From: Macrothele yani | Lineage: Eukaryota; Arthropoda; Arachnida; Araneae; Macrothelidae | Direction of reading: 5' to 3' | DNA: 64,000 nucleotides | Assembly: GCA_039090855.1 (NCBI GenBank) | Contig: CM076991.1 | Location: 103,366,021 to 103,430,020, forward strand | Shown here: piece after piece, positions 33,607 through 43,714 of the stretch | How positions within the stretch are numbered: position 1 is the first letter of the stretch | How the letters are laid out: the number at the start of each line of letters is the position of its first letter | Translations under genes and position numbers: made by a program | Notes under the pieces: generated by a model | What the model saw: only the letters and a program-made list of their open reading frames with translations | What the model was told of the DNA's origin: nothing | The model's database searches: none

Positions 33607-34303
33607 ATATATATATATACAACACGAGGATCGGAGTTCGGTTAGTAGAGTGTTCAGTGTCAAAATTAGAAAAGCTACCGATTTGTCGGAGTTTGGTAAA
33701 GGACAAATTGTGATGGCACGACGCTTCGGAACTACGATCTCGGAAACGGCGCGGCTTGTGTGTTGTTCACGTGCCACTGTAGTGAGTACGCATCAAAAGT
33801 GGTGCACATATGGCCAAACGACGAACTGTCGTCCGCAACTCATTGATGCCAGAGGGGAGCGGAGGCTGTCGCGCATTGTTCACAGTGACCGCAGGGCCAC
33901 AGTGCGGCAAATCATCCGCAGCTACAACAGTGCTGATCAGGGCCTATGTGTCACACCACACAGTTCTTCGCAGCCTTCTGCGCATGGGCCTGCGTAGCGG
34001 AAGACACAGCCTGGTCCTCGTGCTCACCGCACGCCAACGCTAACAACGCATGAAATAGGCCCAAGATAATCGAGATTGGATCGTGGGTAATCGGAAGAAA
34101 GAGTCCTGGTCTGACGAATCAAGATTCCTGGTGCATCACGTAGACGGCCGACCGCGGATACGCCGATTACCAACGGAGACTAATGCACCTGAATGCGCTG
34201 TTGTACAGAAACAGGATCGGTGGTGGGGGTGTTTTGCCGTGGGCGATGTTTCGTTGTGACACTTTAGGCCCCACTATCCCAATAGCACAATCTCTGATAG
34301 CTG

Positions 34304-34868
34304 GAGGTTAGAAGAAGAGGAGGTGAAATGACCCGGTTTGAGTGAAGCCAAAACAGATCAGCTGTTCCGATCCTCTCTCTGTGGTGGTGGAAGTCTGCGG
34401 GAGATCGGAAACGTGACGTCACTTGCTCTGCCAACAGCAGTTTCGCTTAGCGCATGCAAACCATGCAAACCAAGTACGCAAACAAAGAATATTTCGGACT
34501 TCGTATTTCTCAACATTAGGGATTTGGTTATATTTTAAACATGGTTCATTGCACATGCGCCGTATGCACTTCCGCTCAAAAAAATCATTTTTTTGTTCAA
34601 TTTTATAAAGAAATACCAACACATATTTTCCTATTTTTTCTGGAATATTTTAATTATGAGAATGAATACTTCAGCCTCAATTTTTTTCATGACCGTATGG
34701 GTAGAGTAAGGGTCCGAAAAACCCGTTCGAAATCGCGATTTCCCCATATAGAAGATATACAGGAGATTCTCAGGTTGGGCGCATTGGCGTAGTCAGCTGA
34801 TAAAAAGTGACGTCACGCCAGAAGCACAGGGAGAGTGGCTGTTGCCATCTCCTCCTTATTCTAACCTC
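34304..34868. mobile_element. MITE (565 bp) inside the mariner
   Basis: Starts gaggttagaagaagaggagg and ends, reversed, gaggttagaataaggaggag: imperfect ~25-bp terminal inverted repeats. Subterminal gtgacgtcac motifs face each other near both ends. Noncoding. It interrupts the mariner between text matching 43169-43175 and 43182-43190 of the sister element. The superfamily is undetermined. Confidence 0.8.
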
Positions 34869-35379
34869 ATTGATCTAAACATCGAAGCTGACCAAGTTCA
34901 CCCATTCTTGGCAACTGTATTATCAGCTGGTGACGGCCATTACCAACAAGATAATGAGTCATTCCACACAGCCTGAATCGTCAAGGAGTAGTTCGAGGAA
35001 CATGCTGGTTGGTGACTTTCTGTTAATGTCCTGGCCTCCAAATTCACCTGACATGAACCCAATCGAACATTTGTCGTTCGACTTGGAAAAGCGGGTTCGC
35101 GCTAAATCACCACCACCCCGAAATGTACTGGAACTGGAGGACCTGCTGTTTACATTATGGTACCAGATACCCCAGGATACCTATCGCCACCTCATCGAAT
35201 TGATGTCTCTCCGAGTGGCCGCTGTTTCGCGGACTAAAGGGGTTCCTACAGGTGTTTTGGTAGGTGGCCATAATATAATTGCTCATCGGTGTATACGCTT
35301 ACATATATAACTTTCAGCCTGCAAATAATACATATCTATATATTTCTTAATGGTAATAAGTTATGAGGGAAAAATGTTT

Positions 35380-35830
35380 TTGCTTACATATCAAGCTCAA
35401 TGTTACTAATTTTACTTGTTATGTACACCTTATGAATATGACATCGGTAAAATAAAACGTGTTAAAAGTTTCTAGGCCTAATGCCTAGCAATTAATATTT
35501 TTTGCCTACGTAAAAGCGCAAAGCTATTAACTTGTCTTGTTATGTAAACTTTATGAATATGACATCCTCAAATTAAAATCTGTTAAAAAGTCCTAGGCCT
35601 GAAGCCAAATAATTAAAAATGTTTTGCCTAAGTGAAATCGCAGTATTAATAATTTAACGTGTTACCTAAACATTATAAAACATGAGCACGACGAAATAAA
35701 AGCTATTAAAAAGGCATATTTGTAGGCTTAGGGCATATTAACTAATATTAAATGCCTAGTAAAAAGGCAGCATATTGACTTGTTGCGTAATCTTCATGAA
35801 AAAGAATTTGGTGGAATTAAAACTACACGT
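35380..35830 (+). repeat. Tandem repeat, 121-bp unit, ~4 copies
   Basis: Anchors cttgttatg (35415), cttgttatg (35536), cgtgttacc (35658) and cttgttgcg (35779) are 121-122 bp apart. Each is followed by catgaatatgac-like text, aaataaaa and taggcctaa-like text, increasingly diverged rightwards. Confidence 0.85.
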
Positions 35831-36017
35831 TGCACGATCACAGTGAGGGACAGAAATAAAACTGTAACGTACATAAGGAAGTTGATAAGGAAATATCAAA
35901 AGTGTGATTTTTGTGATACCCCCTAACAGTTATGTGGTCATCCGAAATGAAAGTGAACACGAAAGAAAAAATGCAATTTTTGCACTGCCCCTTAAAGTTT
36001 TGTGGCAAGTTGTCCAT

Positions 36018-36143
36018 GTGGGCAGCTATCCTATGGCCAGTTATTCAAGTGGGCAGCTATCCTATGGCCAGTTATTCAAGTGGGCAGCTATCCTATGGCC
36101 AGTTGTGCAAGTGGGCAGCTGTCCTACGACCAGTTGTTCACCC
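36018..36143 (+). repeat. 31-bp minisatellite, four units
   Basis: gtgggcagctatcctatggc begins at 36018, 36049, 36080 and 36111; the last two units are mutated. Confidence 0.97.
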
Positions 36144-36149
36144 TGTCTT

Positions 36150-37424
36150 TCAGCCAAAAAACAATAAATATATCTGAAGATTTTAATGTTGAAAAGGTAT
36201 GAGAAAATATTTTTATGCACAACGATCATTCAAGTAAGGAGAAATATAGAAACACCATGATTTTTTTCACGGCAATTTCATGGTTCTAAAACTGAATGTG
36301 GCCAATTGTCCTAAACTCAGTTCAAACGGACTCTCAAATCAGAAAAAGGAAGTTTCGATAATGTTTTCTTCAATGATATTTTACTCAAAATGACCTTCCC
36401 AGATAACCTGTGATTAATGCTTACTCACATTTCATAGGAAGACGGTACAAAAAAGCCCATTCAGTAAGTCTGGCTATAAGTGTAACAATCTCTGAATGCA
36501 TTGAGAAGTCCTCTGATCAAAATAATTAAAGATCAGTTTTAATAGTAATGCCTGTTATTGAGGTAAACCCTTTTAGCAAACGTCTTGCGCATCGTCGATG
36601 AAAATTGCAACTGTTGTAAAAATTAACTGGAAGTTTCAGAACAACATTTTAACCATAGGATCATGGGATTTAACAAGAGTAAACTTTAATATTCAGAATA
36701 TATGATGAGCTAAAATCACCTCCGTTTTTCATTAGTGCTTATTTGGAGACAGTCCCTTTTTTCACCAGATATCACCCAGCTGCGTTAATGAGGCCATACA
36801 CTCTCTTTATTATGTCGAATTTGAGAGAAATGCGGGGTTCGATTCTAAGACAATATTGATCTACGAGGAAGTAGGCAAAAAATGATCTTTTTAGGAGGGT
36901 ATCGAGAATTCTCACATCTTCATCTTAATTGGGGCAGTTTTCACGGTGGGTCGAAGAATAGTTGATATGTTAGAGGGTCGGTAGAAGAAAATACACAGAA
37001 AGTTCGGCGTTAACGAGTGGTGTAAAGGTGGGTGTCACAAAGTTGTCTGAGAAAGCAGAAGAAAACAGAGAGGCACTTCTGATCTGGTCTGGAAGAGAGC
37101 AGTTTCGGACATTTTCCAGCTTGTCCTGAAATGATGCTAGAAGGAATGTCTAGGGTCGTGAAAGCAGAATGAAAAATAAAGTTGGGAAAAAAAGTAACTG
37201 AGGAAGAATCCCAACAGTATTTATTCTATTGGCAGAAACGGTTTTTTGATTAGAAACGGATCATCGAGTCAATAATACCAGCTATGATAACGAAAGCAGG
37301 GCAAAGCTTCGAAGACCCCTTCTCGCAATAAATTGAATAAACACTGTTCACCATTGCAAAAGAACGACTCTTAATTTTAGCAGGTATTTAATTCGATAAT
37401 AAACAAGGATTTCGTGCCACATAG
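36150..37424. other. no recognised feature
   Basis: No supported ORF or repeat. Confidence 0.4.
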
Positions 37425-37688
37425 ACTACTCAGGGTAAGAAACTTGCTGTTAACGCACGATGTACAAACTTGCCGAATGGTTCCAGTTCTATGCAAACTT
37501 TAATAACTAAATACACACACACAAGTTAAAATCTATTTACATGGTTTACCATGTAAATAAGTGGTTTACCATGTAAATAGATTTTAACTTGTGTGTGTGT
37601 TTTTAGTTATTAAAGTTTGCATAGAACTGGAACCATTCGGCAAGTTTGTACATCGTGCGTTAACAGCAAGTTTCTTACCCTGAGTAGT
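37425..37688. repeat. 264-bp near-perfect palindrome
   Basis: Arms of about 120 bp, centred near 37556: the left arm begins actactcagggtaag and the right arm ends cttaccctgagtagt. I see one mismatch in the arms (aactaaatacac against aactaaaaacac reversed). The spacer holds a smaller palindrome, atttacatggt / accatgtaaat. The palindrome is bracketed by the direct repeat ggtatttaattcg at 37383 and 37689. Confidence 0.95.
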
Positions 37689-37699
37689 GGTATTTAATT

Positions 37700-38114
37700 C
37701 GTTTCATCATCGGGAAAAACACAGGTAAAAACCCGGAACTTCGAAATTCTCTACAAAGGAAGGTCAAACGAAACCTTGAGACAGTATCACTGAAATAAGC
37801 CCAATGAGCTTTCTAACAATATGATCAGCATATTATTCCAATATATGTACTTTCCGCATTCCCCTTTTTTGCCTTACATTAAAAGTGAAGTTTTTATTCT
37901 ATCAGTGCAAATTATTTGAAAAAAAGATGTATTAAACTCTGAGACAGGTTACGATACGTATGAAGGAAGGCAAGATATCGTTTTCATATTGAGATTGTGG
38001 AAGAAATATTTTTCACAAATACATGGAACAAGTCCAGTTCTTCTTCCCTGGAGGACCAATTCTTCCACAATCTCCATGTTTCAAATACTGGTGATTTAAT
38101 AAAAACGCTGTGAG
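37700..38114. other. no recognised feature
   Basis: Unassigned AT-rich DNA. Confidence 0.4.
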
Positions 38115-38636
38115 GAAACATCAGATGAAGCTCTTCAGATTCTTAACCATCAGATACTTGGAACGTTGTTCATATTCTTAATCTCGGGTATCTGGAAAGT
38201 TGTTCAGATTCTTAATTCTGAAGTTGTTCGGAATCTTAGCCATCAGATACTAGGAAAGTTGTTCAGAATCTTAACCATCAGATTCTTGGAAAGTTGTTCT
38301 GATTTTTAATTCTGAAGTCGTTCAGAATCTTAATTCTAAAGTTGTTCAGATTCTTAACCATCAGATATTTGGAAAGTTCTTCAGATTCTTAATTCTGAAG
38401 TTCTTCAGATTCATAACCACCAGATACTTGGAAAGTTGTTCAGATTAAATTAACCATCAATACTTGGAAATTTGTTCATATTATATATTAACCATCAGAT
38501 ACTTGGAAAAATGTTGAGATTCTTAAACATCAGATACTTTGAAATTTGTTCAGATTCTTAACCATTAGATACTTGGAAAGTTGTTCAGATTTTTAATTCT
38601 CAAGTTATTCAGAAACAATCAGATACTTGAAACTTA
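38115..38636 (+). repeat. Two-word minisatellite
   Basis: About 520 bp made of a ~34-bp word (ttcttaaccatcagatactt + ggaaagttgttcag) and a ~24-bp word (ttcttaattctgaagttg + ttcag) in irregular order, diverging towards the right. Confidence 0.88.
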
Positions 38637-38830
38637 TTGTCGTGGGTGATGTAACAGGTAGCATGCTCGAACGTAAACCGGGAGATCCGGGTTCGATTCC
38701 GGTTCGAGGGCAATGTAATTTTCAGGATTTCTGTTGTTAAATTGACGCTGAGCGGTAAGCAACGCAATGACTGTTCTGTTTGCCACCTTAAAAACCCTAT
38801 CATTTTGATATCCGTAGATCAGCAGAATGG
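38637..38830 (+). mobile_element. tRNA-derived SINE-like element
   Basis: gtgatgtaacaggtagcatg (A-box region) and gggttcgattccgg (B box) are spaced as in a tRNA, followed by aatgtaattttcagg body text faintly like family B. No tail or TSD resolved. The acceptor ends do not pair, so not called a tRNA gene. Confidence 0.65.
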
Positions 38831-40054
38831 GGAATACGATAAACTTCCTATCCTGCTTTACAAAAATGAAAATAAAATAAATGAAAGCAAAAGGGGCAAA
38901 TTCTTCTTCTTTTTTTCTTTCCTGGAGGACCATTTTAAATCGCTTTCTAAATCACGAAATGCTAACATGAAAATTACCGCGAAGTTGAGATTAGTAAAGC
39001 CGAAATGTGTTCGCAACAAACGAAAGATCAAATATGAACAAGCTATCTTGTAATGGGTTTCCGTGTCTATTGTATTAAAGGGGGCAGGAAAACGGGTAAA
39101 GTATTTTAAAGTTGACCTTCAAAATGGGCGGTTGTGGCAGTTGATTAATCATGAGAGAGTTTCTTCACGATTTCTGAACTGCGATGAGAAGGTTGCACCG
39201 ATCAATCAGAAAACCATCATATCATGAGCCTGGCGATACCTTACGTACAGTCAGATGCAAATAGATCGTTGTCGAAAAGTCACGTTCGTGAACTGAGGTT
39301 TTCAGAAAATCAAGCCTTGAATTCCATGTGAAATGATCGAAATTTCTTCCAGATATTTTAAAAAAATTTTCTGCGTTCGTTTCGATAAAACTAAGGGCTA
39401 ACAGATCTTTCCATGGTAAATCAGTGATGCTGAATTTACGTTCACGAAATATCGGTTTTCTGATGTGCCGAGACGAAACTTTTAGAGATCTGAATTTAAA
39501 ACTTTGTCTGGTCTGCTTAAACACAGTTCGTCATTCTGACGAATCTTTTCAGTTTTATGCTCACATGTCTCAAATTCAGATTTGAAGAAGTTGTGACATT
39601 CTCGGACCTTTAATTTTATTCAGCTATTTTTAGAACACCAAAATTCCCTTCCAGACCTTCGTAAATTTTCTTTTTAACACAAAGTAAACACCGGTTTTGA
39701 TGCCTATATTTTCCCCCTTTTAGTTCAACATTCCGATGAGCAACAAAAATTTTAAATGGTTACACGTTCAGAATTTAAGGACTCAGCTTAGAGCAAAGGA
39801 AAGTATCAGTTTCTTGAGAATTAAAGCAACATCCATCTTAGATTCGAACCCATTCCCACGTGACTTTCCGAAGCTTGGCCACTCGCCATTTCTAAATCAC
39901 TTTGACCAATTGGCTGAATGAATTCCATGGATGCATTCATTCTACAGTAGATAGATGAATTCTCGCCCCTCCTTCTGTACAAATAAAGTTTGGGCTGTTT
40001 GTGATTTCAGTGTCGGGTTTTAAAGCAGCTACATGTATTCCCCAGTGTGCGGTT
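38831..40054. other. no recognised feature
   Basis: AT-rich. Faint internal repetition of aattcgtgaac- and ttcgaaattt-like words, similar in style to 50290-50530 and 46480-46700, suggesting an old worn repeat. Confidence 0.35.
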
Positions 40055-40810
40055 TTAAAGTAATGCTGTTTAGGGATTTCGGATATTTGGATATCCGGAT
40101 AGTTTAGCATTCGAATAGTTCGAACTCTAGATATCCGGATTTCGAACTTCGGAAGTGCTGTTCACGGATTTTCGATTTCCGGATATTTTACTATCCGACA
40201 ACCAGATTTTTAGCATTCGAATAGTTTGAACTCCGGATAACCGGATTACGAACTTCGGATATCCGGGTTTCGAACTTCGAATATTTGGATTTAGAATACT
40301 GAATATTCAGACATCTCAACAACATCGATCTATCTGGCCTTGATAGACCGCATGCCTCAGGTTGTTGTTGTTGGTTGTTGGTTAAGAAGACGCAAACAAA
40401 AATTTACAAAGAACGAACAAAAGAAATGATGGCTGGTTATTATTGCTAAACCGGGTAAACCGGGTATCTTCCACTCACTAGCGCTTATAGTGTTTGTAAT
40501 TAATTCACTAGGCCACTGGGGCAGTAAAGAAAGAAAGAAAGAAAGAAAGAAAAGATGGAAAGAGATATCCGGATTTCGAAATTCGAAATTCATGCAGCAA
40601 TCCCGATTTGGGATTTATAATATTTCGGATATTTTGATATCCGGATTTCAAAATATCTGGTTTTTGACAGCACTAGCCCGATATCCGAATATCCGGATTT
40701 TGAAATTCCGATATCCGAAATTCGTAATTCGAATCCCGATTTCGGATTTACGATATTTCAGATATTTTGAAATCCGAAATCTGGATTTCAAAACATTCGG
40801 TTTTTGACAG
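40055..40810. repeat. Satellite-like field of ggatatccgga words
   Basis: Dense irregular repetition of ggatatccgg, gatttcgaa and ttcgaatagt, much of it self-complementary. It is interrupted at 40357-40555 by a block ending in (gaaa)n whose minus strand begins agtggcctagtg, possibly a decayed SINE. Confidence 0.75.
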
Positions 40811-40819
40811 CACTATTTA

Positions 40820-41080
40820 AAAGTAGGTACGTGTACTTCCCAGTGTCCGGTTTTGATATACGTGCGCGCTCTCCCCAGTGTCCGGTTTTGAAATAGGTGC
40901 GCGCTCTCCTCAGTGTCCGGTTTTGATATAGGTGCGCGCTATATTTATCTAGTTCCGTCAAATGGGGTGTCCGGTTTTAAAGTAGGTACACGTACTCCCC
41001 ATTGTCCGGTTTTAAAGCAGGTACACGTACCCCCTCCTGTCCGGTTTTAAAGTAGGTACGCGTACTCCAATGTCGGATAC
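40820..41080 (+). repeat. Minisatellite, gtccggtttt units
   Basis: At least six units of gtgtccggttttgatatagg or gtccggttttaaagtagg followed by tgcgcgctctcc or tacacgtactcc. Related single units occur at 40010-40065. Confidence 0.88.
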
Positions 41081-41221
41081 TGAAGGCCAGACATTGACGC
41101 CATGCTCCATTGACCTCGCACACAAAAAAAGAAACGAAGCTTATTGTTATTGCTTTATTTATATGAGAAACTTTTGCCATTAATCGAAATCTTTTGTAAG
41201 CTAAGGCCATCTATTGAAATA

Positions 41222-42576
41222 AGAGTGATTCACTCGGGATTTTACCCAAAGAAAAATGCTATAATTTTGAAAGGGAAAAGCATTTCAAGCTGAAATTTGA
41301 AGTGCTTTACGTTTTTGAAATCACATCGATATCAGGGAAGATGTTGAAAATATCCACCATTTGGCTTCCAAAGAGAGTTCAACTCATCGCTGCATATTGT
41401 CAAATCTATGACCCAGCATGTTGGCCTTTATTGCTTCAATTTCCCGTGTGTTGTTGTCTTTAAGCTGCCGAATAGTCTTTGGCTTATTGCTGTATGCAGT
41501 ACCTATCAGATGGCCCCATAAGAAGTAATCGGGTGGAGTTAAATCTGTAGACCTGGGCGGCCACAAACCTTTGGAGATAACCCGATTGACGAAGAAACTT
41601 CGAATCTCAGCCATGCTGTCTTTGGAATTGTGACAAGTCGCACTATCCTGTTGGAAGAAGCCATTCTGGAGTTCAGTATCATCCAGTTGGTTCACGAACT
41701 GCGTGAAGATATTGAGATACACTTCCATGTTGACATTCTGCTCGAAGAAAATAGGGTCGATTATCCGGTTCCGTGAAATGGGGAATGGCACGCTATACGC
41801 CAATCTTTATGGGATGCATTCTTTCCTCGTGAATGACATGGGGATTCTCATTCGCCCATACCCGTGTATTCCGTGAGTTCACATAGCCTGAAAGGTGGAA
41901 CCCGGCTTTGTCTGTAAACCACGCAATGTCAAATACGCCTGAATGTTGACTGACCAGTTCCTTAAATCACCGACAGTAATGCATTCTCTTCGGCATATCA
42001 ATTGTAACGGCTCATTAACAACTGTAGAACGATATGGCGTCAGCTTACCCATTTTTAGCTGGTGGAATATGACAGTCCTGTTTCATGCGACAACCTGCGT
42101 AACAATTTCTTTAGAGAATGTAACAACCTCTTTTATGTACACTGCAAAGTGTTTTCTGACATTGCGGTCGCCCTTCTGAATGCGTATCAACAAGGCTTCC
42201 TGCCGTCACAAGTTTCTTCGCAAGATTTGAAATAGTTGGCTTCGTAGGTGGTTCCCGACCGCAAAATTTCTTTTAAAGTCCTTCTGTCATTCCTTGAAAG
42301 AGCCGAAATTCCAATAACTTCAAACGATCAACACGAGCTCAGCAATCGTGAACACCATCGTACTCAACGCTAGCCGACGGACAAAGAGAATGGCGTGAAA
42401 ACGTTCCCATCAGACATCGCGTATTGTGGCGCCATCTGGGCATACGAGCCAAACGGCGAAGATATGGATGCGAATGTTAGAACGTACAGCACTTCGTCTT
42501 CAAATTTCAGCTTGAAATGTTTTCTCATTTCAAAATTATAGCCCGTTTTTAGGTAAAGACCCGAGTGAATCACTCT
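41222..42576 (-). mobile_element. Tc1/mariner-superfamily element, long TIRs
   Basis: The ~85-bp imperfect TIRs share agagtgattcactcggg, ctataattttgaaa and atttcaagctgaaatttga at both ends. The minus-strand interior encodes a decayed transposase (next entry). The element abuts the neighbouring mariner at 42584. Confidence 0.9.
41384..42000 (-). pseudogene. Mariner-type transposase (DDxD group), partial
   Basis: Minus-strand text from about 41950 reads DIAWFTDKAGFHLSGYVNS and NTRVWANENPHVI in one frame (first catalytic Asp in FTD). The frame 41803-41384 (139 codons) then has GFFQQDSATCHNS (second Asp) and WPPRSTDLTPPDYFLWGHL (third Asp), with 38 residues between the second and third. The LTPPDYFLWG signature marks a mariner-like group common in arthropods. 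The parts are joined by a frameshift at about 41803, and the N-terminal DNA-binding part (42000-42460) is not in one frame. It would cut and rejoin element ends if intact. Confidence 0.85.
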
Positions 42577-42583
42577 CTATATA

Positions 42584-43597
42584 CACCGAGGAGCCATTAC
42601 ATTATGACCATCCCAAGCCCAGAAAAATGAGCGCGCCTGGATACCAAACGGTGGCGCAGGTGAAGTTCACAGAGAAGTATATATACAACCCGAGAACCAG
42701 CTTTCGGTTAGTAGAGTGTTCGGAGTCAAAATGCGAAAAGCCTCCGATTTATCGGAGTTTGACAAAGGAAAAATTGAGATGGCACTTCTCCTCGGAATAC
42801 CGATCTCGGCAGTGATCAGGGCAATGTGTCCCAGCACACAGTTCATCGCAGCCTTCTGCGCATGGGCATGCGCAGCCAAAGACTCAGCAGGGTCCCCATG
42901 CTCACTGTAAGGGCCAACAACGCCTGAAATGGCCCGAAGATAATCGAGGTTGGACCGCGGATGATTGGAAGAAAGTGGCCTGGTCTGACGATTCAAAATT
43001 CCTGGTGCATCACATAGACGGCCGAGCGCAGATATGCCGATTACCAATGGAGTCTATGACACCTGGATGCACTGTTGAGCGGAAGCAGGGCGGCGTCGGC
43101 GGTGCTATATTGTGGGCGATGTTTTCTTCGGACAATATAGGTCCCATTATCCCAATAGCAGAATTCCTAACAGCTGTCAGGTATCTGAACATCGTTGCGG
43201 ACCAAGTTCGCCTATTCGTGGCAACTGTGTTCCCTGCTGGTGATGGCCATTACCAACAGGATAATACGCCATGCCACACTGCCAGTATCGTCAAGGAGTT
43301 GTTCGAAGAACATGCTGGTGATCTTCTGTTAAAGCTCTGGCCTCCAAATTCACCAGACATGAACCCAATCGAACATTTGTAGTTCGACTTGGAAAAGCGG
43401 GTTCGCGCTAAATCACCACCACTCCGAAATGTACGGAAACTGGACGACATGCTGTTGATATTATGGTACAAGGTACCCCACGATACCTATCACCACATCA
43501 TCTGATCGATGACTCGCCGAATGGCCGCTGTTTTGCGGGCTAAAGGTGGTTCTGCAGCTTATTAGGTAAGTGGTCATAACGTAATGGTTCAACGGTG
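42584..43597 (+). mobile_element. Tc1-like DD36E element with internal deletion
   Basis: 1,014 bp, TA at each end, TIRs beginning caccg(a/t)(g/t)gagcc-like and sharing ccattac.ttatgacca. Transposase pieces: 42730-42810 (HTH start KASDLSEFDKGKIEMA) and 42975-43382 (WSDDSKFLVHHIDGR, YQQDNTPCHTA, SPDMNPIEHL), ending in TAG in place of the next codon. From the second Asp to Glu are 36 residues. Compared with the sister copy at 33700-33960, ~190 bp is missing at about 42812, removing the second HTH. Dead copy. Confidence 0.9.
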
Positions 43598-43714
43598 TAT
43601 AAGTACTCAACCCAAACGCGTATAGAGCATTTAGAACACTCCCGAAGAAAAAAACATATTTGAAGAACTTACGATGGATGCTTGCATTATGTCCACGACA
43701 CTGAGCTGAAGATA

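Larger units (their letters stand above)
30258..35291 (+). mobile_element. Tc1/mariner element split by an RTE and a MITE
   Basis: Left end cacagcgatgagccattata (after TA at 30256) and right end, reversed, cacCgatgagcaattatatta (before TA at 35292) form the TIRs. Element text occupies 30258-30354, 33607-34303 and 34869-35291. The gaps are a CA/TA microsatellite plus RTE copy G (30421-33606) and a MITE (34304-34868). Transposase fragments: HTH region at 33660-33990 (KATDLSEFGKGQIVMARRFG), first-Asp region near 34100 (SWSDESRFLVHH) and SPDMNPIEHL at 35045-35080, with frameshifts. The second-Asp region near 34940 reads QQDNESFH. The 42584-43597 element is of the same family. Confidence 0.9.

Noticed and set aside
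40357..40600. Definite SINE ending in (gaaa)n
   Set aside because: Pol III box matches are weak and no second copy was seen; noted only inside the satellite field entry.
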